A stretch of DNA of 64,000 nucleotides, taken from Aminobacter sp. HY435 (GTDB taxonomy: Bacteria > Pseudomonadota > Alphaproteobacteria > Rhizobiales > Rhizobiaceae). The position numbers and the translations under genes were made by a program. The stretch is taken from assembly GCF_027568395.1 (NCBI RefSeq), contig NZ_JANKZL010000003.1:1-64000 (forward strand). Reading direction: 5' to 3'. The notes under the pieces are model-generated. The model did no database searches. It saw only the letters and a list, made by a program, of their open reading frames with translations, and was not told the DNA's origin. This document shows, piece by piece, positions 23,897 through 32,518 of this stretch; the stretch's first letter is position 1, and each line of letters begins with the position of its first letter.

Positions 23897-25306
23897 ATGA
23901 GCACAAAACCTATTCACATCGTCGGCGGCGGCCTCGCCGGTTCGGAAGCAGCATGGCAGGCGGCGGAGGCTGGTGTACCCGTCATCCTGCATGAAATGCG
24001 TGGCGCGCGCGGCACCGACGCCCACAAGACCGATGGCCTTGCCGAACTGGTCTGCTCCAATTCGTTCCGCTCAGATGACGCAGAAACCAACGCGGTGGGG
24101 CTGCTGCACGCCGAAATGCGGCTTGCCAACTCGCTGATCATGTCGTCGGGCGACGCCAACCAGGTTCCGGCCGGCGGCGCATTGGCCGTCGACCGCGACG
24201 GCTTTTCCGATGCCGTGACCGCGCGGCTCGAGGCGCACCCGCTGATCACCATCGTGCGCGAGGAAATCACCGGCCTGCCGCCAGCCGACTGGGACCAGAC
24301 GATTATCGCCACGGGCCCGCTGACGGCGCCTTCCCTGGCCGAGGCCATCGCCGCCGGAACCTCGTCGGATGCGCTCGCCTTCTTCGACGCGATCGCGCCG
24401 ATCGTGCATTTCGACAGCATCGATATGACCACCTGCTGGTTCCAGTCGCGCTACGACAAGGTCGGGCCCGGCGGAACCGGCAAGGACTACATCAACTGCC
24501 CGATGGACAAGGCGCAATACGAGGCCTTCGTGCAGGCACTGATGGACGGCCAGAAGACCGAATTCAAGGAATGGGAAGGCACACCCTATTTCGACGGCTG
24601 CCTGCCGATCGAGGTGATGGCGGAACGCGGTCCGGAAACGCTGCGCCACGGCCCGATGAAGCCGATGGGCCTGACCAACGAGCACAACCCCGAGGTCAAG
24701 GCCTATGCGGTGGTTCAGCTCCGTCAGGACAATGCGCTCGGCACGCTCTACAACATGGTCGGCTTCCAGACCAAGCTGAAGCATGGCGAACAGGTACGCA
24801 TCTTCCGCATGATCCCCGGCATGGAGAATGCCGAGTTCGCGCGCCTCGGCGGCCTGCACCGCAACACCTATCTCAATTCGCCGACGCTGCTCGACCCGTC
24901 GCTGCAGTTGAGGTCGCGCCCCGGCCTGCGCTTCGCCGGCCAGATCACCGGCTGCGAGGGCTATGTAGAGAGCGCCGCCATCGGCCTGTTGGCCGGACGC
25001 TTCGCCGCGGCCGAGCGCCTTGGCCGGACGATGACGCCGCCGCCTGCCACCACGGCCTTCGGCGCGCTGCTCAACCACATCACCGGCGGGCACCTGGTTT
25101 CCCATGACGAGCCCGGCAAGCGCTCATTCCAGCCGATGAACGTCAATTTCGGCCTGTTCCCCGAGATCGAGGCGCCCAGGGTCGAAGGCAAGCGCCTGCG
25201 CGGCAAGGAAAAGACCATCGCCAAGAAGAAGGCGATGACCGGACGCGCGCTGGCCGACTGCCGCGCCTGGCTCGGCCTCGGCCCAGTGGCGCAGGCCGCC
25301 GAATAG
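23897..25306 (+). CDS. trmFO: tRNA (uracil-5-)-methyltransferase TrmFO, folate/FAD-dependent
   Basis: It makes m5U54 in the T-loop of tRNAs with methylene-tetrahydrofolate and FADH2. The 469-aa protein has the N-terminal FAD-binding Rossmann motif [14 protein letters not shown], the conserved [11 protein letters not shown] segment, and [27 protein letters not shown] with the conserved Cys of the family. The late block [22 protein letters not shown] is also characteristic. The start at 23897 puts the FAD motif at residue 8, as in homologues. Confidence 0.95.
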   Translation: MSTKPIHIVGGGLAGSEAAWQAAEAGVPVILHEMRGARGTDAHKTDGLAELVCSNSFRSDDAETNAVGLLHAEMRLANSLIMSSGDANQVPAGGALAVDRDGFSDAVTARLEAHPLITIVREEITGLPPADWDQTIIATGPLTAPSLAEAIAAGTSSDALAFFDAIAPIVHFDSIDMTTCWFQSRYDKVGPGGTGKDYINCPMDKAQYEAFVQALMDGQKTEFKEWEGTPYFDGCLPIEVMAERGPETLRHGPMKPMGLTNEHNPEVKAYAVVQLRQDNALGTLYNMVGFQTKLKHGEQVRIFRMIPGMENAEFARLGGLHRNTYLNSPTLLDPSLQLRSRPGLRFAGQITGCEGYVESAAIGLLAGRFAAAERLGRTMTPPPATTAFGALLNHITGGHLVSHDEPGKRSFQPMNVNFGLFPEIEAPRVEGKRLRGKEKTIAKKKAMTGRALADCRAWLGLGPVAQAAE

Positions 25307-25318
25307 GCTCTGCGGATC

Positions 25319-25840
25319 ATGGCTCCCCCCGAAACGGCGCGCCTGATCCTGCGAGAATTGCGCATGAGCGACACCGCCGACCTGCTGGCGGTGTTTTCGG
25401 ACCCATATGCGCAACGCTTCTATCCCGAAATGACCAGTGAGGCGGCGGCGGCCGAATGGGTCGAGCGCAATCTCAAGCGCTATCGGCAGGCCGGTTTCGG
25501 CCTATGGGCGATGATCGACCGGGCAAGCGGCGCACTGATCGGCGACTGTGGCCCGACCTGGCAGGACGCCGGCGGACAACGCGTTCTGGAAATCGGCTAT
25601 CATGTGGCACCGGCCTGGCGTGGGCGCGGCCTGGCGCTCGAGGCCGCGCGTGCGGCCATGGCCTACGGCTTTGCCACAACAGAAGAGCCCGAGATCGGCT
25701 CGATCGTGGCACCGGACAATGTCGCTTCGGCAAGTGTCGCGCGGCGGCTGCACGGCGACGTGCGCCGCTACGTCAATGCGCGGGGGCTCGACCGCTTTTT
25801 CTTCTTTACCAGGCGGGACCAGCGCGCGCCGGATTCTTGA
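25319..25840 (+). CDS. GNAT-family N-acetyltransferase (RimJ/RimL-like)
   Basis: A 173-aa acetyltransferase of the RimJ/RimL (Acetyltransf_3) type: ETARLILRELRMSDTADL at the N-terminus, YPEMTSEAAAAEWVE, and the acetyl-CoA site YHVAPAWRGRGLALEAARAAM, followed by SIVAPDNVASASVARRL. It starts 12 bp after trmFO and is probably co-transcribed. The acceptor (protein N-terminus, antibiotic or metabolite) cannot be told from the sequence. Confidence 0.85.
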   Translation: MAPPETARLILRELRMSDTADLLAVFSDPYAQRFYPEMTSEAAAAEWVERNLKRYRQAGFGLWAMIDRASGALIGDCGPTWQDAGGQRVLEIGYHVAPAWRGRGLALEAARAAMAYGFATTEEPEIGSIVAPDNVASASVARRLHGDVRRYVNARGLDRFFFFTRRDQRAPDS

Positions 25841-25905
25841 GCACTCCGGCCTGGCCCCTACGATTTCTGGAGCCCAGCGGCGTCCAGGGCTGGCGCAAGC
25901 GGCTG

Positions 25906-26685
25906 TTACGGCCTGCTGTCCAGAACCGGTGCCTCGTCGCGTCGCAGCGTCAAGACCTCGACGCCGCTCGCGGTGACGGCGACCGTATGCTCGAACTGGG
26001 CCGAGAGTTTCCGGTCATTGGTCACGACCGTCCATCCGTCGCTCCCGGTCGAGACCCTGCGCGTGCCCTGGTTGACCATCGGCTCGATGGTGAAGACCAT
26101 GCCTTCACGCAGCTTCATGCCGGTTCCCGGCTTTCCGAAGTTGAGCACCTGCGGTTCCTCATGCATCTCGCGACCGATACCGTGGCCGCAATATTCGCGC
26201 ACCACCGAATAGCCGTTCTTTTTCGCGTGCCGCTCGATGGCGAACCCGATGTCGCCGAGATGCGCGCCGGGCCGGACCTGCCCGATGCCTTTCCACATCG
26301 CCTCCTGCGCTACCCGCACCAGCCTTCGCGCGGCCGGCGACGCATCGCCAACCAGATAGGTCTTGCTCGAATCGGCGATATAGCCGCCCTTTTCGAGCGT
26401 GATGTCGAGGTTGATGATGTCGCCGTCGCGGATGATTTCGTCAGCATCGGGCACGCCATGACAGACGACATGATTGATCGAGCAGTTCAGGACATATCTG
26501 AAACCGTATTGTCCCTTGCTCGCCGGCCGCGCCGCGAGGTCCACCGTTATGAAACGGTCGACCAGATCGTTGACCTGCAAGGTCGACATGCCCACGAGGT
26601 CCTGCTCGTCGAGCATCTCGAAGACCGACGCGAGCATCCTGCCGGCCACGCGCATCAGCGCCAGTTCGTCCGAGGTCTTGACCAT
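25906..26685 (-). CDS. map: Second type I methionine aminopeptidase
   Basis: A 259-aa MetAP, shorter than and clearly diverged from the copy at 13759. It keeps the active-site residues: His in INHVVCHGVP, Asp in NLDITLEKGGYIADSSK, His in CGHGIGREMHEEP, Glu in FTIEPMVN and Glu in QFEHTVAV. The start MVKTSDELAL lies 1 bp after the stop of a ParD-like gene, so the two are co-translated. Longer starts would overlap that gene. Pairing of a ParD-like protein with a MetAP is seen in other proteobacteria; whether it is a toxin-antitoxin-like unit or only an operon is not shown by the sequence. Confidence 0.9.
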   Translation of the reverse strand: MVKTSDELALMRVAGRMLASVFEMLDEQDLVGMSTLQVNDLVDRFITVDLAARPASKGQYGFRYVLNCSINHVVCHGVPDADEIIRDGDIINLDITLEKGGYIADSSKTYLVGDASPAARRLVRVAQEAMWKGIGQVRPGAHLGDIGFAIERHAKKNGYSVVREYCGHGIGREMHEEPQVLNFGKPGTGMKLREGMVFTIEPMVNQGTRRVSTGSDGWTVVTNDRKLSAQFEHTVAVTASGVEVLTLRRDEAPVLDSRP

Positions 26686-26686
26686 G

Positions 26687-26893
26687 TCAGGCGACCGCCA
26701 GATCCCGGACATGCACCTGTGCCGCCGCAAACTGCATCTTGACGATGTCGTTGAACGACAGGGTCGGATTGGCTTCCGCCAGCATGCCGACCTTCATCCA
26801 GAACTCGGCCTGCGCATTGATCGAACGGCACATCACCGCGCTGGCGCGACGGGCTTCCTCATGCAGGTCTTCGTCGATTTTTACGATGCCCAT
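26687..26893 (-). CDS. ParD-like antitoxin-family protein
   Basis: This 68-aa protein (MGIVKIDEDLHEEARRAS... INAQAEFWMKVGMLAEANP) fits the ParD-like family: an N-terminal ribbon-helix-helix-type strand and helix and a helical C-terminus. No ParE/RelE-type toxin gene adjoins it. The downstream partner is a methionine aminopeptidase with a 1-bp gap. It may be an autoregulator of that gene. The upstream 200 bp are AT-rich and hold its promoter. Confidence 0.75.
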   Translation of the reverse strand: MGIVKIDEDLHEEARRASAVMCRSINAQAEFWMKVGMLAEANPTLSFNDIVKMQFAAAQVHVRDLAVA

Positions 26894-27112
26894 GAACGTT
26901 GCTCATACATGTTTTTTGATACGCACCATATATGTTTCGTATGCTCTCACGTCAATCAGTCGCAGCCGCCTGATCCGTCCGTAGTGGCGCTTCCTCCGCG
27001 CACGGGTCCAACGCGTTCTTTGTGCTCGCTTGCCTATCCCGGCAGCGCCAAGCCGCGATGCGGCCCGATACTGCCGACACGAAAGCCAACGTCCTTTAGC
27101 GCCAACAGCAAA

Positions 27113-27955
27113 TTAGCGCCAACCGCGCGTCGCCTTGCGGAAGACCAGCCATTGGCTGCGCAGGCCGCCGATATTTGCCGTGCGGCGCAGCGCAGCAGCG
27201 GGATCGGCCTCGATGCGGTCGAGGTAGGAACTGGTCAGCGCCAGCGGCAAATAGGCCGCCCGCAGGCTCTCGGGCAGGTGCACAGCGTCCTTCTCGAAGG
27301 CAGCAAGGTGCTCGCGCGCCAGAGCGGCCATGGCCCGAACGGCAAGTGTTGCCCCCTGCCCCTCGCCCGCGATCAACTCCTGTGCGCCGATGCCGACCGA
27401 AGCCAGCATGTCTTGCGGTGCAAAACACTGGCTGCGGCTGCGATGGATCGGCAGCAGCCTGAGCAGGCCGGTGATCGCCTGCGCGCAGCCGGCGTGGCCG
27501 GACAGTTCGGAGCATCCCGGCGCCTCCTCCGGGTCGAGCACCAGTGCCGCGAGTTGGATGACCGCCGAAGCGGTCTCGCCGCAATACCCCTCAAGGTCGG
27601 TGCGCGAGGGCATCGGATCGTCGTAGAGATCGAAAATGCGCGCTTCGAGATAATTGTCGAACGCGGCGGCGGGCAGCTTGTGGGCGGCAATCGCTGCAAC
27701 CAGGGCTTCGGCCACCGGATGCCCGGCCCCTGCCTCGGGATCTGCGGCCTTGATGACATCGCGCCACCATTGCAACCTGATCTCGCCTGGCATCGGCTCG
27801 CGGATGCGGTCGCGGACGCCGGCGATTTCGGCATTGAAGGCATACAGCGCAAGCAAGGCCTGGCGCTTGTCTTCGGGCGCGTAGAGTGCTGTCAGATAGC
27901 GGTCGCGGTCGGCACCGCGAACCTGCTCCATGACGCTCTGGCCTGTGTCGCCCAC
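27113..27955 (-). CDS. Squalene/phytoene synthase-like protein (NDUFAF6-type)
   Basis: A 280-aa all-helical protein of the trans-isoprenyl diphosphate synthase fold: RYLTALYAPEDKRQALLALYAFNAEIAGVRDRI, IRLQWWRDVI, and DLYDDPMPSRTDLEGYCGETAS. The Asp-rich motifs of active synthases are incomplete. No carotenoid or hopanoid genes lie nearby. Its neighbour is an NDUFAF3/Mth938-type gene, and human NDUFAF6 and NDUFAF3 are both complex I assembly factors, so that role is a better guess than isoprenoid synthesis. I use the GTG just after the upstream stop; an ATG 24 bp later is possible. Confidence 0.75.
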   Translation of the reverse strand: MGDTGQSVMEQVRGADRDRYLTALYAPEDKRQALLALYAFNAEIAGVRDRIREPMPGEIRLQWWRDVIKAADPEAGAGHPVAEALVAAIAAHKLPAAAFDNYLEARIFDLYDDPMPSRTDLEGYCGETASAVIQLAALVLDPEEAPGCSELSGHAGCAQAITGLLRLLPIHRSRSQCFAPQDMLASVGIGAQELIAGEGQGATLAVRAMAALAREHLAAFEKDAVHLPESLRAAYLPLALTSSYLDRIEADPAAALRRTANIGGLRSQWLVFRKATRGWR

Positions 27956-27956
27956 C

Positions 27957-28343
27957 TCAGTCGACGGCAATGAACGCGGCTGCCACGGCGCGGTCTTCGG
28001 CCAGCAACACATTGTAGGTGCGCACTGCGGCGCCCGTCGACATCGGGTCGGCGGAAATCCTGGCCTCTTTCAGGACAGAACGAAGCTCGGCCGGCAACGG
28101 CCGCAATTCCTTGCCCATGCCGACAAGCAGGATTTCGACATCGCCGGCCTCGGCCAGCAGCCTGGCAAAGTCCGCAGGCTGCAGCGCCTGCGGATCGGCC
28201 GGGTCCCAGCCATAGATGCCGGACGGCAGGCACAGGATCGACCCGCGATGCGACATGTCCGCGAAACGGAAGCCGCCGTCGCCATAAGCGTCGACAGGCG
28301 CCCGCCCGGGATAGTGCGCCTCGCGAATGACCAGTCCAACCAT
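27957..28343 (-). CDS. Mth938/NDUFAF3-like domain protein
   Basis: This 128-aa protein has the Mth938-like fold pattern: IDAYGDGGFRFAD-type start (VDAYGDGGFRFADMSHRGSILCLPSG), VEILLVGMGKELRPLP and MSTGAAVRTYNVLLAEDRAVAAAFIAV at the end. The mitochondrial member NDUFAF3 helps assemble respiratory complex I. In alphaproteobacteria the gene commonly lies beside secDF, as here (6 bp gap), and it is followed within 1 bp by the NDUFAF6-like gene. Confidence 0.85.
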   Translation of the reverse strand: MVGLVIREAHYPGRAPVDAYGDGGFRFADMSHRGSILCLPSGIYGWDPADPQALQPADFARLLAEAGDVEILLVGMGKELRPLPAELRSVLKEARISADPMSTGAAVRTYNVLLAEDRAVAAAFIAVD

Positions 28344-28349
28344 GGCCCG

Positions 28350-30911
28350 TTACGACTTGGTCGGCTGCGCGCCGGCCGGCACTGGCGGCTTGTCCTTGCC
28401 GTCTGCTTCGACACCTTCCGGACGCAACCGGAAGAGGATCAGCAGCGGACCGGCGACGAAGATCGACGAGTAGGTACCAACCAGGATGCCGAAGATCATC
28501 GACAGCGTGAACGACTGGATGACCTCGCCACCGAACAGGTAGAGCGAAATCAGGGCCAGAAGCGTGGTCACGCCGGTCAGCACCGTACGCGACAGCGTCT
28601 GGTTCATCGACAGGTCGAGCAACTGCTCGATCGGCATCTTCTTGTACTTGCGCAGATTTTCGCGGACGCGGTCATAGACGACCACCGTATCGTTGATCGA
28701 GTAACCGACGATCGTCAAAATAGCCGCGATACTGGTCAGGTTGAACTCGATGCCGGTGACGACATAAAGGCCGACCATCATCGTCACATCGTGGACGGTG
28801 GCGATGATCGCGCCGAGCGCGAATTGCCACTCGAAGCGGAACCAGATGTAGACAAGCATCGCCATCATCGCGGCAAGAACGCCGATGGTGCCCGACCATG
28901 CCAGTTCGCTCGATACCGTCGGACCGACCGATTCGACACGACGGAAGTCGTAGTCGCTGGCCAGTTCGCCACGCACCTTCTCGACGACGCTCTGCTCGGC
29001 GTTATCGCCGGCCTTCTGGCCTTCGACGCGGATCAACAGCGTGTTCGGCGCGCCGAACTCCTGAACCTGGACGTCGCCGATGTTGAGCTCGCTCAAACGG
29101 GCGCGCACCTCCGACGAACTCGCGTCGCCTGACTTGGCCTGCACCTCGATGGAGGTGCCGCCACGGAAGTCGATGCCGTAGTTCATTTCCACCGAGAAGA
29201 ACAACACCGTCGCAGCAATGGAGGCCGCAGCCGACAGCGTGAAGGCGTAACGCCGCCACGACATGAACGGATAGTTGGTGTTGTCCGGCACGAAGCGCAC
29301 GAGGCCCTTGGGCAGTTCCTTCGGCTTGGCGCGACGCAGCCAGAATGCCACGAGCCAGCGAGTCAGCGTAAAGGCGGTGAAGACGGTGGTCACGATACCG
29401 ATGGCGAGCGTGACGGCAAAGCCGCGTACCGGGCCCGAACCGAGATAGAACAGAATGAGAGCGGCAATGAAGGTCGTGAAGTTGGCGTCGACGATTGTCG
29501 CCAGCGCTCTTGCGAAGCCCTGGTCCAGCGATTGGACGAGCGATCGCCCTAGTTGTCGCTCTTCGCGCACGCGCTCGTAGATGATGACGTTGGAGTCGAC
29601 GGCCATGCCGACGGTCAGCACGATACCGGCGATGCCAGGCATCGTCAGTGTTGCACCAAGCAGCGACAGGATGGCGATAATCAGCGCCACGTTCGCGGCA
29701 AGGGCGAGGTTCGCGATGATGCCGAGCGTGCCATAAGCGACGAGCATGAAGCCGACGACGAGCGTGCCAGCGATGATCGAGGCGATCTTGCCGGCGGCGA
29801 TGGAGTCGGCGCCTAGGCTCGGACCGACGGTGCGTTCCTCGACGATCGTCAAATCGGCGGGCAGTGCGCCGGCGCGCAGCAGAACGGCAAGGTCGTTGGC
29901 GCTCTGGGCGGTGAAGTTGCCGGAGATCTGGCCTGATCCGCCGAGGATCGGCTCATTGATGCGCGGCGCCGAAATCACCTGGTTGTCGAGGATGATGGCA
30001 AACAGGCGACCGACGTTCTGCTGCGTCGCCTGGCCAAAGCGCGATGCACCCTTGCCGTCGAAGCGGAACGAAACCACGGCATCGCTGTTGCGCTGATCGA
30101 ACGTCGCCTGCGCATCGACGAGGTTTTCACCCGAAACGATGACGCGGTTCTCGATGAGGTAGGGAACGGGCGGATCGTCCTGCGAATACATGACGGTCGA
30201 GCCGGCGGGCGGACGGCCCTGCAAGGCTTCCTGGGCCGACATCGACTGATCGACCATCTGGAAGGTCAGCTTGGCGGTCTTGCCGAGGATTTCCTTGAGG
30301 CGCGTAGGATCCTGCAGGCCCGGGACCTGGACGAGTATGCGATCGGCGCCAGCGCGCTGGATGATCGGCTCGGTGGTGCCCAGTTCGTTGACGCGACGAC
30401 CGACGACTTCGATCGACTGGGTGACAGCGTTGGCCACGCGATAGTCAATGCCGGCCTCGGTCAGGGTGTAGCGCAGCAGGCCGGGCTCGGGTTCAGTCAA
30501 CGAGAGTTCCTGCACGCCGCCACCGCCGAAGACGCCGGAAGCGACCGGCGCGATCAGCGAGGCAAGTGCGGTCTTTGCGGCCTCGACCTCGGCCGGATCG
30601 GTGATCCTGACCTGGATGGTCGTCCCGGTGCCGGTGAGGCCCGTGTAGCCGATCTTGGCATCGCGCAGCATGGTGCGGATGTCGTCGCGTGTCGCCTGAA
30701 GGCGCTCATCGACGAGGTCCTGCCGGTCAATCGCCAGGAGGATGTGAGACCCCCCCTGAAGATCGAGGCCCAGCGTCAGCGTGCGCTTTGGAAACCATCC
30801 CGGCAGGGAGTCGATCTGAGACTGGCTCAGCATGTTCGGAACGGTGAAGAGCACCCCGAGGAGCACTACGGCCCAGATCGAGATCGTCTTCCAGCGCGAA
30901 AAATAAAGCAT
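28350..30911 (-). CDS. secDF: Fused protein translocase subunit SecDF
   Basis: An 853-aa fusion of SecD and SecF, which use proton flow to help pull proteins through SecYEG. SecD part (about 1-535): membrane helix 1, LGLDLQGGSHILLAID, the P1 periplasmic domain, then GTLVVGFMLVAYGTLGIIAN and AVDSNVIIYERVREE. SecF part (about 545-853): FTLSAAASIAATVLFF, MNYGIDFRGGTSIEVQ and GYSINDTVVVYDRVREN. Twelve membrane helices are expected. The fusion is common in Rhizobiales. It is followed by the Mth938-like gene and preceded by yajC. Confidence 0.96.
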   Translation of the reverse strand: MLYFSRWKTISIWAVVLLGVLFTVPNMLSQSQIDSLPGWFPKRTLTLGLDLQGGSHILLAIDRQDLVDERLQATRDDIRTMLRDAKIGYTGLTGTGTTIQVRITDPAEVEAAKTALASLIAPVASGVFGGGGVQELSLTEPEPGLLRYTLTEAGIDYRVANAVTQSIEVVGRRVNELGTTEPIIQRAGADRILVQVPGLQDPTRLKEILGKTAKLTFQMVDQSMSAQEALQGRPPAGSTVMYSQDDPPVPYLIENRVIVSGENLVDAQATFDQRNSDAVVSFRFDGKGASRFGQATQQNVGRLFAIILDNQVISAPRINEPILGGSGQISGNFTAQSANDLAVLLRAGALPADLTIVEERTVGPSLGADSIAAGKIASIIAGTLVVGFMLVAYGTLGIIANLALAANVALIIAILSLLGATLTMPGIAGIVLTVGMAVDSNVIIYERVREERQLGRSLVQSLDQGFARALATIVDANFTTFIAALILFYLGSGPVRGFAVTLAIGIVTTVFTAFTLTRWLVAFWLRRAKPKELPKGLVRFVPDNTNYPFMSWRRYAFTLSAAASIAATVLFFSVEMNYGIDFRGGTSIEVQAKSGDASSSEVRARLSELNIGDVQVQEFGAPNTLLIRVEGQKAGDNAEQSVVEKVRGELASDYDFRRVESVGPTVSSELAWSGTIGVLAAMMAMLVYIWFRFEWQFALGAIIATVHDVTMMVGLYVVTGIEFNLTSIAAILTIVGYSINDTVVVYDRVRENLRKYKKMPIEQLLDLSMNQTLSRTVLTGVTTLLALISLYLFGGEVIQSFTLSMIFGILVGTYSSIFVAGPLLILFRLRPEGVEADGKDKPPVPAGAQPTKS

Positions 30912-30962
30912 TGGGCCTCGTCCGTTAAGGCGTGAAAGCGGTGCGTTCCGCCTTGGATACGG

Positions 30963-31301
30963 TTATTTCTTGGCGTTCTGGTTGGCGATCGGCTCGCCCT
31001 TGACCCGAACGTCGGAAATCGTCGCACGCAGCGCCGTCACCTTGACGCCATTGCCCAGATCGACTTCGAGCTCATTGTCGTCGATGACCTTGGTCACCTT
31101 GCCGACGAAGCCGCCGCCGGTGACGACGGTGTCGCCGCGACGGATCGCCGAGAGCATCTCGCCACGCTTCTTGAGCTGGGTGCGCTGCGGACGAATGATA
31201 AGAAAATACATGATCACGAAGATCAGCACAAACGGCAGAATGCTGACGAGAACGTCTGGCGTTGCCCCGGTGGCCTGTGCGTATGCCGGCGTCACGAACA
31301 T
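30963..31301 (-). CDS. yajC: Preprotein translocase accessory subunit YajC
   Basis: A 112-aa protein with one membrane helix (ILPFVLIFVIMYFLIIRPQ) followed by the family pattern RPQRTQLKKRGEMLSAIRRGDTVVTGGGFVGKV. The start MFVTPAYAQAT has AGGAG six bases upstream. It forms the SecDF-YajC complex with the product of the next gene. Confidence 0.95.
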   Translation of the reverse strand: MFVTPAYAQATGATPDVLVSILPFVLIFVIMYFLIIRPQRTQLKKRGEMLSAIRRGDTVVTGGGFVGKVTKVIDDNELEVDLGNGVKVTALRATISDVRVKGEPIANQNAKK

Positions 31302-31480
31302 GAATGTCTCCTGAAAACGTATCGGGATACCGCACATCGGTCCCCCTGAAAGGTGCGCGGAATATAGTCGCTAAAGCCATCATTGCAACTCCGCGTGGCC
31401 CAAGCGGCGGCGCTTTTCCGCGCAATTCGAGCATGTTACAGCGGCTACGCACATCGAAATGCAGCAATGGACGGACAGAC

Positions 31481-32353
31481 ATGGACAAAACCAGCGAAGC
31501 GCTGAACCAAAAGCTCGATCTTCTGATCGCCGCGATTGCCCGCCTCGCCCCGCCCGTGGTGCCCGAAACCGATATCGGCGGAGCGGATTGCTTCGTCTGG
31601 GCGGCCGATCCCGGCTTCCTTGAACCGATTCAGCGCGTCAACCGTGTCGACATAGGGCTCATCAAGGGAGTCGACCGCGTCCGTGACATCCTGGTCGACA
31701 ACACCGAGCGATTTGCCGCGGGGCTGCCGGCCAACAACGTGCTGCTGTGGGGTGCGCGCGGCATGGGCAAGTCGTCGCTGGTCAAGGCGGCGCACGCCAC
31801 CATCAACGCCTCCGGCAAGTACGTCACGCCGCTGAAGCTGATCGAAATTCATCGCGAAGACATCGACACCCTGCCCAAGCTGATGAACCTGCTGAAGGCT
31901 GCCCCCTATCGTTTCATCCTGTTTTGCGACGACCTGTCGTTCGACCACGACGACACCTCCTACAAGTCGCTCAAGGCGGCGCTTGAAGGCGGCGTCGAAG
32001 GTCGTCCGGGCAATGTCATCTTCTATGCGACGTCGAACCGCAGGCACCTGTTGCCGCGCGACATGATCGACAATGAGCGCTCGACCGCCATCAACCCATC
32101 CGAAGCCGTCGAGGAGAAGGTGTCGCTGTCCGACCGCTTCGGCCTGTGGCTCGGCTTCCACAAGTGCTCGCAGGACGAGTATCTGGAGATGGTCAGCGGC
32201 TACGCCAGCTATCACGGCTTCGACGGCGACGCTGAGGTCCTGCGCGCCGAGGCTCTGGAGTGGGCGACAACGCGCGGCAGCCGCTCGGGTCGCGTCGCCT
32301 GGCAGTTCATCCAGGACCTCGCCGGACGCCTCGGCAAGCCGCTCAAGGACTGA
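31481..32353 (+). CDS. DUF815 AAA-type ATPase
   Basis: A 290-aa ATPase with Walker A GARGMGKSSLV (about residue 91), Walker B FILFCDDLSFD and the sensor-like ATSNRRHLLPRDM. It matches the DUF815 family, widespread but uncharacterised bacterial ATPases. It lies on the plus strand between the divergent yajC and the convergent nlpD-like gene and seems to be a single-gene unit. Confidence 0.88.
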   Translation: MDKTSEALNQKLDLLIAAIARLAPPVVPETDIGGADCFVWAADPGFLEPIQRVNRVDIGLIKGVDRVRDILVDNTERFAAGLPANNVLLWGARGMGKSSLVKAAHATINASGKYVTPLKLIEIHREDIDTLPKLMNLLKAAPYRFILFCDDLSFDHDDTSYKSLKAALEGGVEGRPGNVIFYATSNRRHLLPRDMIDNERSTAINPSEAVEEKVSLSDRFGLWLGFHKCSQDEYLEMVSGYASYHGFDGDAEVLRAEALEWATTRGSRSGRVAWQFIQDLAGRLGKPLKD

Positions 32354-32400
32354 CCGGCGCCTAGCCAGAGCTTGCCAGGACGCGCCGCCACAAACGAAAA

Positions 32401-32425
32401 CGCCCGCCCCTTTACGGGACGGGCG
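32401..32425 (-). terminator. Intrinsic terminator of the nlpD-like gene
   Basis: A 10-bp stem (CGCCCGTCCC/GGGGCGGGCG on the RNA, one G-U) with a 5-nt loop, followed on the minus strand by TTTTCGTTTG. It lies about 95 bp after the stop, between two convergent genes, and may serve both. Confidence 0.75.
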
Positions 32426-32518
32426 GAGCTGGCGGACGAATTGGAGGTCAGGGAGCCCGCAAGAGCGTCGGTTCGAAAGGGAACGATTTTCGCAACCGGA
32501 CGCCTAAGTTCAAGGCAG

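Noticed and set aside
27113-27955. Carotenoid or hopanoid phytoene/squalene synthase
   Set aside because: The Asp-rich catalytic motifs are incomplete and no isoprenoid genes are near; the NDUFAF6-type assignment fits the neighbourhood better.
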